This document shows positions 1 through 5,274 of a DNA stretch of 5,274 nucleotides, piece after piece. Below the pieces are notes generated by a model, which saw only the letters and a list, made by a program, of their open reading frames with translations, made no database searches and was not told the origin of the DNA. This DNA is from Candidatus Latescibacterota bacterium (lineage in GTDB: Bacteria; JAAXHH01; JABIQT01). The stretch lies in NCBI GenBank assembly GCA_018667995.1, contig JABIQT010000701.1, forward strand, positions 1-5,274, in the 5' to 3' direction. The translations under genes and the position numbers were made by a program. Position 1 is the first letter of the stretch, and the number at the start of each line of letters is the position of its first letter.

Positions 1-122
1 ACATGACCATGGAGGGAGGTGTCGCAAAGATAACGGGGGCGTCCCTTTCTAAACGCCAGAAGGAGCAGATATTCTGGCGGAACTTCCGCGGTATTCTCGA
101 TAGGAGGCGTGCTTCGTGTTGA
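1..122 (+). CDS. C-terminal fragment of a probable amidohydrolase-family protein
   Basis: The frame that starts at base 3 is open from the left edge to a TGA at 120-122, so only about 39 C-terminal residues are visible. They include LSKRQKEQIFWRNFRGIL, which fits the closing helix of amidohydrolase-2 type TIM-barrel proteins, where the pattern is roughly 'L(s/t)xxxxxxIxxxNxxxLL'. The next gene ends in the same kind of sequence (REAIAWKNAKKVLL), so the two may be paralogues in tandem. The stop lies inside the start of the next gene (GTGTTGA, 7-base overlap), which suggests translational coupling. ATG codons at 3 and 9 could make this a short stand-alone ORF, but no ribosome site can be judged at the window edge and the resemblance to a family C-terminus favours a truncated gene. 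The assignment rests on a short motif. Confidence 0.55.
   Translation, partial: MTMEGGVAKITGASLSKRQKEQIFWRNFRGILDRRRASC
102..107 (+). promoter_or_regulatory. Ribosome binding site deciding a GTG start
   Basis: A perfect AGGAGG sits 8 bases before the GTG at 116. The in-frame stop TAG at 101-103 rules out any start further upstream. The site lies within the 3' end of the preceding gene, consistent with coupled translation. Confidence 0.75.
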
Positions 123-877
123 TAGACATTAACACGTATATCGGGCACTGGCCTTTCAGGCAACTGAGAGATAACACGGCGCAGGGCCTGTTAAAGCAAA
201 TGGACAAGAACGGCATTGATCTGGCCATCACCGCTTCTATTCATGGCATATTCTACAAAAACCTGCTCCCAGCTAATGAGGAGGTCGCTGCTCAGGCCAA
301 GCGCTATCGGGATCGAATCGTCCCATTCGCCGTGATCAACCCGCTGGATGCCGACTGGGAGGAAGATCTCCGTCGTAGTGCAGAAGAGATGGAGCTGAAG
401 GGACTGAGACTCTTTCCACAGTATCATGGTTACAGTTTGACCGATACGGCAGGCTTAGAGTTGATTGACGCCGCCTATGAGCTGAATTGGCCAATACAAG
501 TTCCCATGCGGGTCGTGGACCGGCGGCAGCGACATCCAATGGATTGGGCGTCTGATCTGGCCGCTTCGGACTTTGAGGATGCACTGGCTGCACGCCCCCT
601 GGTTAAATGGATGATACTGGACGCCCTGGGCCTTGATGGCACCAAGATGCCGCCAAATGCTAGCTACGTGGTCGAGATCTCCCGCATGACCGCCGTCCTG
701 CAGCGGAATATTCAGGGATTTATAGAGACGGCTGGCCACGTACATTTGTCATTTGGTACCGGAATGCCGTTCAAGATGCCTGGCCCAGCGCTATTGAAAC
801 TGGATGTTCTTGATGTACCGAAAACAGTGCGAGAGGCCATTGCCTGGAAGAACGCTAAGAAGGTCCTTCTGGATTGA
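116..877 (+). CDS. Amidohydrolase-fold (TIM-barrel) protein with a degenerate metal site
   Basis: This 253-residue protein starts at GTG behind AGGAGG and ends at TGA 875-877. It reads as a soluble amidohydrolase-2-like TIM barrel: IDINTYIGHWPFR (3-15) at strand 1, VPFAVINP (69-76), GLRLFPQYHGY (96-106), PIQVPMRVVDRRQRHP (126-141), FGTGMPF (213-219) at the last strand, and a closing helix IAWKNAKKVLL (242-252). Family members of this fold hydrolyse or decarboxylate small organic substrates using a divalent metal. Here the usual D-x-H-x-H is D4-I-N6-T-Y8, the usual RLHP His is F100, and the Asp of the usual GTDxP motif is G216. H104 and H140 remain as candidate functional residues. It may use a different mechanism, bind metal differently, or act without catalysis. 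It overlaps the upstream gene and is followed closely by a small gene. Fold assignment is fairly secure; the substrate is unknown. Confidence 0.85.
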   Translation: MLIDINTYIGHWPFRQLRDNTAQGLLKQMDKNGIDLAITASIHGIFYKNLLPANEEVAAQAKRYRDRIVPFAVINPLDADWEEDLRRSAEEMELKGLRLFPQYHGYSLTDTAGLELIDAAYELNWPIQVPMRVVDRRQRHPMDWASDLAASDFEDALAARPLVKWMILDALGLDGTKMPPNASYVVEISRMTAVLQRNIQGFIETAGHVHLSFGTGMPFKMPGPALLKLDVLDVPKTVREAIAWKNAKKVLLD

Positions 878-888
878 GGAGCTAATCT

Positions 889-1248
889 ATGCAGAATGAA
901 ATCAAGAAGTGGTTAGCGGAGAGCCGTATAAAGTTGGCTGATGGCCAATTGGAAGAGGTCGATCTGGATCGGCTGGAGCAGATCCAGAGTAAATCCCTGC
1001 AGAGCATCCTGTATCTGTATTCAAAATCTACAAACATGCGGTCTCAGATTGCCGGTTGGGCCTTTTACGATCCATCGGAAGCGGACGAACCGACCCTGCC
1101 GTCCGATGATGCGCCCTATGATACTGTGATCGATGCCGTGGCCGACGGTTGGCGAATCGTTCAATTTCCCATACCCGACCTGTACAAATTCTCCGATGTG
1201 AAGAATCAGTATCTGGGGTATGAGTTTGTGCTGGAAAAGATAGGCTGA
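889..1248 (+). CDS. Small conserved-looking protein of unknown function
   Basis: This is a 119-residue soluble, acidic protein with no signal peptide or membrane segment. The ATG follows GAGGAG (876-881) by 7 bases, and that ribosome site overlaps the stop codon of the preceding amidohydrolase-fold gene, so the two are very probably co-transcribed and coupled. Residues 1-45 look helical and charged. A Pro/Asp-rich linker follows (60-76), then a compact C-terminal part: YDTVIDAVADGWRIVQFP (77-94) and NQYLGYEFVLEK (106-117). The tail pattern 'DGWRhhQFP...YLxYEFhLEK' (h = hydrophobic) is one I associate with hypothetical proteins found near amidohydrolase genes in environmental bacteria, but I cannot name a family. 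It could be a partner subunit or accessory factor of its neighbour. That the gene is real is supported by its ribosome site, spacing and protein-like composition; its function is open. Confidence 0.8.
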   Translation: MQNEIKKWLAESRIKLADGQLEEVDLDRLEQIQSKSLQSILYLYSKSTNMRSQIAGWAFYDPSEADEPTLPSDDAPYDTVIDAVADGWRIVQFPIPDLYKFSDVKNQYLGYEFVLEKIG

Positions 1249-1368
1249 TTCTAAAACTGGCGAAGGATTGAGTCATGACCGGCAAAGTCCGAATAGTAGC
1301 TGATGCCTGAATCTGCCTCAATTCAGAATGCGGTCCCTTTCCGATGCGCTTAATTCCCTCAGCCATAC

Positions 1369-2439
1369 TCATCTAATGCTGTTCTTTCCAAGGTATTGCC
1401 AGTCCACTGCGACTTCATCGGGAATGCCATTCGTGAAGTCCATGCGTTTTCCAAGCTCCATGGATCGGTACATGGCGAGGCAGAGGCCGAGGTCCTTCTT
1501 GCCGTTTAATCCGCTATTTTCTGGCTCGCCATCTGAAGCGATCGCTTGGATCAGGTCGTTCAGTTCCAGCTTGTAGGCCAGCGTGTCCAGGCACTCGATC
1601 GCTTCTATGGACTCCTTATCCGGATGATGATGGTAGACTGGCCCACCCCAATTATCGAATGAAAGCGTTCCAGCAGTGCCACAGATCGTAGCGCCCCGCC
1701 AGTTGTATCCCACCGTGCCTCCCATTCTCACAGTGGCTGTCTTCCCGTCCTGGTAGTCTACAAAAGCCTGAACCACTACAGGGCTGAGTTTGTCACCGTA
1801 GGTCTGATTCCCGGTTGACTCGCAATATACCGATTGCACCTCACCGAAGATAGCACGTGAGAAATCCAACTCGTGGATGAATCCTTCCGGGATGTTGCCC
1901 CCGGAATATCTGGTGTCAAATCTCCAGTGCCGGTCGCTTCCCTCGCCATCGACAGGAATCGACTCCGCGATTTTGGCGGACCCCATACGATGAATTTGCC
2001 CGAAGACGGGCGTTCCGATCAATCCTTCCGAAATCAACTGCCTGGTCTTATGGAAGGCTCCCCAGAATCGCAGGCTGTGTCCGATAGCCATTTTGACGCC
2101 ACCAGAATCACAGGCCTCTATCATCCGCTGGCACTCGCCAAGGCTCAATGACATAGGCTTCTCACACATGACGTGCTTGCCCGCTTCGGCGGATTTCACA
2201 ACCAGATCGGCATGCGTAAAAGTCGGCGTGCCGATGACCACCATATCTATGTCTGGTGAGGCGAGTAGTTCGTCCAGGTCAGACACCGACTTGGCGCCGA
2301 TCTCCTCCGCTTTCCTGACCGCCGCCGCCGCGTCGACATCAAAGGTTTTGGTGATCTCACAGTCCGGGGTCTGGGATACGGCATCGACCCAGACAGAACT
2401 GATTCCGCCACAGCCAATGAGACCTATAGAGTGCGTCAT
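1369..2439 (-). CDS. Gfo/Idh/MocA-family NAD(P)-dependent oxidoreductase, canonical type
   Basis: This 356-residue protein is of normal length for the family, which oxidises or reduces sugars, inositols and related polyols with NAD(P). The N-terminal Rossmann half has GLIGCGGIS (6-14), the strand-4 segment DMVVIGTPTFTHAD (65-78) and AGKHVMCEKP (86-95) with the usual catalytic Lys94. The C-terminal alpha/beta half includes GHSLRF (120-125), EGFIHELDFSR (185-195) with the expected H189-x-x-D192 pair, and GTAGTLSFDN (254-263). It has no signal sequence, so it is cytoplasmic. The ATG at 2439 lies 6 bases after AAAGGG on the minus strand. It is transcribed away from the DUF3500 gene and converges on the left block. 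All visible key residues are intact, so an active enzyme is expected. The substrate cannot be read from sequence; a dehydrogenase for an inositol or uronic acid is only one possibility. Confidence 0.93.
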   Translation of the reverse strand: MTHSIGLIGCGGISSVWVDAVSQTPDCEITKTFDVDAAAAVRKAEEIGAKSVSDLDELLASPDIDMVVIGTPTFTHADLVVKSAEAGKHVMCEKPMSLSLGECQRMIEACDSGGVKMAIGHSLRFWGAFHKTRQLISEGLIGTPVFGQIHRMGSAKIAESIPVDGEGSDRHWRFDTRYSGGNIPEGFIHELDFSRAIFGEVQSVYCESTGNQTYGDKLSPVVVQAFVDYQDGKTATVRMGGTVGYNWRGATICGTAGTLSFDNWGGPVYHHHPDKESIEAIECLDTLAYKLELNDLIQAIASDGEPENSGLNGKKDLGLCLAMYRSMELGKRMDFTNGIPDEVAVDWQYLGKNSIR

Positions 2440-2470
2440 GAAAGCCCTTTCAGAGTAAGTTGATAGCTAC

Positions 2471-2476
2471 TTTATA
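2471..2476 (-). promoter_or_regulatory. Possible -10 element for the minus-strand oxidoreductase gene
   Basis: TATAAA on the minus strand lies about 32 bases before the ATG at 2439 and would give a short leader of roughly 25 bases. The hexamer 17 bases upstream (ACTTCC) is a poor -35, so this would be a weak or activator-dependent promoter. In such AT-rich DNA a chance match is quite possible. Confidence 0.25.
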
Positions 2477-2513
2477 TTTCAACAAATTGAGAAGGAAGTG
2501 TTCTAAATAACTT

Positions 2514-2542
2514 TTGCCATTTGGGGGGTGCAAACATATCAT
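2514..2542 (+). promoter_or_regulatory. Sigma70-like promoter for the DUF3500 gene
   Basis: TTGCCA (2514-2519) and TATCAT (2537-2542) each match the consensus at five of six bases and are separated by the optimal 17 bases. Transcription would begin near 2549, leaving a leader of about 95 bases before the ATG at 2644. A G6 run (2523-2528) lies in the spacer. It is the best promoter-like sequence I found in the window and could drive the whole right block. Confidence 0.55.
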
Positions 2543-2643
2543 ATCTGAATGTAGTGACCTTCAATAAATACCTGCTCTGAAATATGTCAAACCATAACGA
2601 ATTCCATCCAATGCCCGGGTCGCAGACTCGAGGGGAGTAAGCC

Positions 2644-3711
2644 ATGGCTGCGCACGAATCCGACATTCTTTCCGGTCCGTCAATCAGAGTTCTGGTTGAG
2701 CGCATGGGGGAGGCCGCTGATCGCTTCCTCTCGTCTCTGGCTCCCGATCAGAAGGCCAAAGCAACTGGTTCGTTTGGTGATGGCGAGCGGAGGACCTTCT
2801 GGCACTATACGCCTATTCCACGGGAAGGTCTACCTCTGGAGGAGATGGAGTTCGAGCAAAGGCGCCTGGCTCATCAACTAGTTGCCACGGGGGTAAGCCG
2901 GAGCGGATACGTAGCCGTTTCATCCATAATCGGACTGGAAACCACGCTGGATATGTATGAAGGATGGAAAAAGGGCAGTTGGATCAGGAATCCAGGCAAC
3001 TACTATGTGAGTATCTTCGGGACGCCTGGAACACCGGAACCTTGGGGCTGGAAGTTTGAAGGTCACCACGTTTCTCTAAACTATACCATAGTAGACGGTC
3101 AGATCGTATCCCCGACGCCGACCTTCTTCGGTGCCAATCCTGCGGATGCGGCATTGAACGGTGTGGGCGCGCTACGCCCCATCGGCAATGTAGAAGATAT
3201 TGCCCGGGATCTGATCCATAGCCTTTCAGATGAGCAGCGACATGACGCCGTACTCGCCTCAGTCGCGCCGCCAGACATGGTGACTATGAATGCTGTACGA
3301 GTTGAGGAAGTCTTGCAGGCACAGGATCAGCTAGAGGTGATGAATCCGGAGGTCTATGAGTCTGTTCGATATACCAAGAGTCCAAAGGGTTTGGACGCCG
3401 CTCTGATGGCGCCGCCGCAGCGGGAGATCCTGAACGCCCTGGTGAACGAATATATCAATCGGATGCCCGATGTAATCGCGCAGATTGAATCTGATCGACT
3501 GGGGCACACTGGTCTTGACGGCATTTACCTTGCCTGGGCGGGTGGAATAGAGAAGCGCGAGGGCCACTATTACCGATTGCAGAGTGACCGTTTTCTTGTG
3601 GAATACGACAATACCCAGAACGATGCGAATCACATACACTCGGTCTGGCGAAACCCGGGCAATGATTTCGGTGCCGATCTCATTGCGCAACACTATCATG
3701 AGACCCACTAG
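2644..3711 (+). CDS. DUF3500-family protein of unknown function
   Basis: This 355-residue protein starts at ATG, 6 bases after AGGGGAG (2631-2637), and ends in tandem stops (TAG TAG, 3709-3714). I assign it to DUF3500 from the pattern of motifs: WHYTPIPREGLPL (53-65), PGNYYVSIFG (117-126), PWGWKFEGHHVSLN (133-146), FFGANPA (161-167), SLSDEQ (193-198), GHYYRLQ (307-313), EYDNTQNDANHIHSVWR (320-336) and NDFGADLIAQHYHETH (340-355). The aromatic and His/Asn/Asp-rich motifs near 133-146 and 320-355 look like an active or ligand-binding site, but no activity is known to me for this family. There is no obvious signal peptide or membrane segment, so it appears cytoplasmic. It is the first gene of the right block, divergent from one Gfo/Idh/MocA gene and upstream of another, which hints at a role in the same metabolism. 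Family assignment is from recall of motifs. Confidence 0.88.
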   Translation: MAAHESDILSGPSIRVLVERMGEAADRFLSSLAPDQKAKATGSFGDGERRTFWHYTPIPREGLPLEEMEFEQRRLAHQLVATGVSRSGYVAVSSIIGLETTLDMYEGWKKGSWIRNPGNYYVSIFGTPGTPEPWGWKFEGHHVSLNYTIVDGQIVSPTPTFFGANPADAALNGVGALRPIGNVEDIARDLIHSLSDEQRHDAVLASVAPPDMVTMNAVRVEEVLQAQDQLEVMNPEVYESVRYTKSPKGLDAALMAPPQREILNALVNEYINRMPDVIAQIESDRLGHTGLDGIYLAWAGGIEKREGHYYRLQSDRFLVEYDNTQNDANHIHSVWRNPGNDFGADLIAQHYHETH

Positions 3712-3734
3712 TAGCGTATACCATGGGGAATTGA

Positions 3735-3748
3735 GGGACTGGCGTCCC
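3735..3748 (+). other. Small GC-rich stem-loop between DUF3500 and the second oxidoreductase gene
   Basis: GGGAC-TGGC-GTCCC can form a 5-bp stem with a 4-base loop, 24 bases after the DUF3500 stop and 25 bases before the preferred start of the next gene. It is followed by ACCCCGGGGGT (3749-3759) and not by a T run, so it is not a standard intrinsic terminator. It could stabilise an mRNA 3' end or modulate translation of the next gene, or be chance. Confidence 0.3.
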
Positions 3749-3763
3749 ACCCCGGGGGTACTT

Positions 3764-3767
3764 GGAG
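3764..3767 (+). promoter_or_regulatory. Ribosome binding site favouring the TTG start at 3774
   Basis: GGAG lies 6 bases before TTG 3774. The alternative in-frame TTG at 3762 has only a GGGGG run 3 bases upstream, which is too close. No ATG or GTG occurs in frame between the upstream stop (TGA 3732-3734) and the Rossmann motif. Confidence 0.5.
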
Positions 3768-3773
3768 TTATTC

Positions 3774-4847
3774 TTGGCTGATAAAATAAAGGTAGGGATC
3801 CTGGGTGCCGGACGTGCGCTGTTTATGGCGCGGTGCCGCGATGCATTTCCTGAAGATCTGGTACTGGCGGGGATTCACGATATCCGGGAGGACCGAGCGA
3901 CGTCCGCGGCGGAAATGCAGGGCATCGGCCGGGTATATTCTTCTTATGATGACATGCTGAATGACGGTGCCATTGATTTGGTGGTGATCGGAACGCCGGA
4001 CCATGAACATGCGGGCCAGGCCATACAGGCCATGAAAGCCGGAAAGCACGTCCTGAGTGAGATTCCAGCGGCCTACGAGATAGCCGAATTGGAGCAGCTG
4101 ATTGCTCTAGAGGAGTCCCAGTCGCTTGTATACGCCATGGGAAACGAGGTGAGATGGTTTTCCTATCTCGAAGCCGCCAAACAGATGGCTATTGACGGGT
4201 ACTGGGGGGATATTTTTCACAGCGAAGCTGGCTATCTGCATAACCTGAGAAGAGAGGGATGGCGCGAATCCGAGCCTGGTACGGGAGAGCCACACTGGCG
4301 CTTTGATCCTGCCCGTCCCCAAACCACATTTCTTGGCGGCGGCCCTCATGCGTTCGACACGCTACGCTGGCTAACGGGAGAAACAAACTGGAAGGAGGTA
4401 TTTGCCTACGGCAACGTACCCTATGTGGATGGTCACAACGAACCGGCGAATACCGTTGCCATTCTGAAGAGCGCTTCCGGGCTGATCAGCAAAGTAGAGA
4501 CATCCTACGTGATGGTTAGGCCGTACAGCCTTTATTTCAACCTTTTTGGAGACAAAGGCACCTTCGAGACATCACGGACATCGGACGAAGGCGTATTCTT
4601 TACTGAAAGAATCCCTCACATGGACAAAATGGAGCGCCTGGCGGTCCCCTACGCTACCCGACCTGGCCACGGACATGGTGGGCACGGCTCGTCAGAAATC
4701 CACATGGTGGAAGACTTGATTGGTGCGATTCGCGAAGGACGTCCTGCCGCCATCAATGCGCGTGAAGCCGCACGATCTATCGCACCCGCTATCTGCGCCT
4801 ATGAGTCCATTCAATCCGGCCAGCCCACGCCTATACCGCAGTTCTGA
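3774..4847 (+). CDS. Gfo/Idh/MocA-family oxidoreductase, variant lacking the EKP lysine
   Basis: Read from TTG 3774 this is 357 residues (361 from TTG 3762), a normal family length. The Rossmann half has KVGILGAG (6-13) right after the start, DLVVIGTPDHEHA (68-80) and AGKHVLSEIPAA (89-100). The usual EKP is E96-I97-P98, so the conserved catalytic Lys is absent. The C-terminal half has MGNEVRWF (122-129), GEPHWRF (171-177), LGGGPHAFDTLRWLTGE (187-203) with H192-x-x-D195 kept, and a His/Gly-rich stretch GHGHGGHG (298-305) before EIHMVEDLIGAI (308-319). A related subgroup with E-V-P-A-A at this place is familiar to me, so this is more likely a distinct subfamily than a damaged gene. It lies 62 bases after DUF3500 on the same strand and probably shares its transcript. 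It differs clearly from the minus-strand relative in this window, so they are not a recent duplication. Substrate unknown. Confidence 0.92.
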   Translation: MADKIKVGILGAGRALFMARCRDAFPEDLVLAGIHDIREDRATSAAEMQGIGRVYSSYDDMLNDGAIDLVVIGTPDHEHAGQAIQAMKAGKHVLSEIPAAYEIAELEQLIALEESQSLVYAMGNEVRWFSYLEAAKQMAIDGYWGDIFHSEAGYLHNLRREGWRESEPGTGEPHWRFDPARPQTTFLGGGPHAFDTLRWLTGETNWKEVFAYGNVPYVDGHNEPANTVAILKSASGLISKVETSYVMVRPYSLYFNLFGDKGTFETSRTSDEGVFFTERIPHMDKMERLAVPYATRPGHGHGGHGSSEIHMVEDLIGAIREGRPAAINAREAARSIAPAICAYESIQSGQPTPIPQF

Positions 4848-4965
4848 TTCTGTTCCCAATATGCACGATTTTCATGACAGCGTACGTGCGCCCGGACGTG
4901 ATTGACTCGAAGCTCAGGTTGCCATCAGGCGACCATGCCAAAACCCTCTCGATCAGGATTGACCG

Positions 4966-5274
4966 ATGCCAGAATCAACACCAAGTATACTTGTGCTCTC
5001 AGAACGACTGGACCGTTGGTTCTCACATCCCGATGCGCTCGCTGAACTGCTGCGGGCGGAAGGTATCAACGATATAGAGACCGGGTGGGTAGAAGATCTC
5101 TCATTGGACATGCTGGACGAACGAGCGCTTGTCATCCTCGGACCGGCAGAACCTTCGCCACCCATCCAGGAAATGCTGATGGCGTTCGTGACGGGTGGAG
5201 GTGGGCTGGTCTGCTGTTCGCCCGGAGAGCACTTTGCTGCGGCCATGGGATTGGTATCCCGGAAACTCGGGGTC
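4966..5274 (+). CDS. N-terminal part of a probable class I glutamine-amidotransferase-like (flavodoxin-like fold) protein
   Basis: An ORF of 103 codons runs from ATG 4966 to the right edge without a stop. AGGA (4955-4958) lies 7 bases upstream, and the in-frame TGA at 4960-4962 rules out an earlier start. The protein begins with SILVLSERLDRWF (7-19), then ALVILGP (54-60), and FVTGGGGLVCCSPGEH (74-89) followed by AAAMGLVSRKLGV (91-103). Beta strand, 'hhhlGP', then 'hhxxGGGlhxxxPG' (h hydrophobic, l Leu-like) is the pattern of class I glutamine-amidotransferase-like or ThuA-like domains, which occur as sugar-utilisation or beta-galactosidase trimerisation-like domains. The visible part has no signal peptide. 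Any catalytic Cys/His or further domains would lie beyond the window. It is separated from the preceding gene by 118 bases with no clear promoter or terminator and could belong to the same transcript. Confidence 0.75.
   Translation, partial: MPESTPSILVLSERLDRWFSHPDALAELLRAEGINDIETGWVEDLSLDMLDERALVILGPAEPSPPIQEMLMAFVTGGGGLVCCSPGEHFAAAMGLVSRKLGV

Larger units (their letters stand above)
2440..2643. other. Divergent intergenic control region
   Basis: This is the longest gene-free stretch, 204 bases between two divergently transcribed genes, and it looks clearly more AT-rich than the flanking coding DNA. It holds a good right-facing promoter (2514-2542), a weaker left-facing -10 (2471-2476) and ribosome sites for both genes. 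GAAAGCCCTTTC (2440-2451) is a near-palindrome covering the ribosome site of the left gene. ACATAT (2534-2539), overlapping the right-facing -10, is matched by inverted ATATGT (2582-2587). No operator of a named regulator family is recognisable. Confidence 0.6.

Noticed and set aside
1307-1326. Inverted repeat CTGAAT / ATTCAG with an 8-base loop in the convergent gap
   Set aside because: The stem is only 6 bp and AT-rich with no T run on either side, so it is not a credible terminator for either converging gene. The rest of the 120-base gap shows nothing I can name.
1028-1372. Minus-strand ORF of 114 codons whose ATG overlaps the stop of the minus-strand oxidoreductase gene (ATGA)
   Set aside because: The ATGA junction looks like coupling, but most of the ORF is antisense to the well-supported 889-1248 gene, its composition is Arg/Ser/His-rich and not protein-like, and no family motif is visible.
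2472-2705. Minus-strand ORF of 77 codons across the divergent region
   Set aside because: It covers both promoters and the start of the DUF3500 gene, lacks recognisable motifs, and has a composition expected of non-coding DNA.
4884-4903. ACGT repeats (ACGTGCGCCCGGACGT) after the second oxidoreductase gene as a terminator
   Set aside because: The possible stem is 4 bp with an 8-base loop and has no following T run.
4874-5077. Plus-strand ORF of 67 codons starting at 4874
   Set aside because: It has no good ribosome site, runs out of frame into the gene at 4966, and its sequence shows no domain pattern.
4953-5246. Minus-strand ORF of 97 codons near the right end
   Set aside because: It is Ser/Pro-rich low-complexity antisense of the plus-strand gene beginning at 4966, which has a ribosome site and a recognisable fold pattern.

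Overview
The window (about 5.3 kb, moderate to slightly high GC by eye) is a dense stretch of bacterial genes for soluble metabolic enzymes: two amidohydrolase-type proteins, a small conserved-looking protein, two Gfo/Idh/MocA oxidoreductases, a DUF3500 protein and the start of a glutamine-amidotransferase-fold protein. There are no rRNA or tRNA genes, insertion sequences, phage genes or CRISPR arrays. This gene mix is what I associate with uncultivated environmental phyla rich in Gfo/Idh/MocA genes (Latescibacteria, Poribacteria, Planctomycetes or Chloroflexi-like lineages). That is an impression from gene content and not a taxonomic result.

Layout. Left block, plus strand: the C-terminus of an upstream gene (ends at 122) overlaps the GTG start of an amidohydrolase-fold protein (116-877), which is followed after 11 bases by a 119-residue protein (889-1248). 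These three look like one translationally coupled transcript. A Gfo/Idh/MocA dehydrogenase (1369-2439, minus strand) converges on this block. A 204-base divergent region (2440-2643) carries a good sigma70-like promoter pointing right and a weaker one pointing left. Right block, plus strand: the DUF3500 protein (2644-3711), a short gap with a small GC-rich stem-loop, a second and different Gfo/Idh/MocA protein (TTG start, 3774-4847), and a truncated gene that begins at 4966 and leaves the window.

How the genes may work together. NAD(P)-dependent Gfo/Idh/MocA enzymes usually oxidise or reduce sugars, inositols or other polyols, and amidohydrolase-fold proteins hydrolyse or decarboxylate the resulting acids, lactones or related compounds. 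A catabolic locus for a carbohydrate-like substrate is therefore plausible, with DUF3500 as an uncharacterised member. Substrates cannot be read from the sequence. The most unusual points are that the amidohydrolase-fold protein lacks the usual metal ligands (HxH and the last-strand Asp), and that the second Gfo/Idh/MocA protein has Ile in place of the usual Lys in the EKP motif, whereas the first keeps it.
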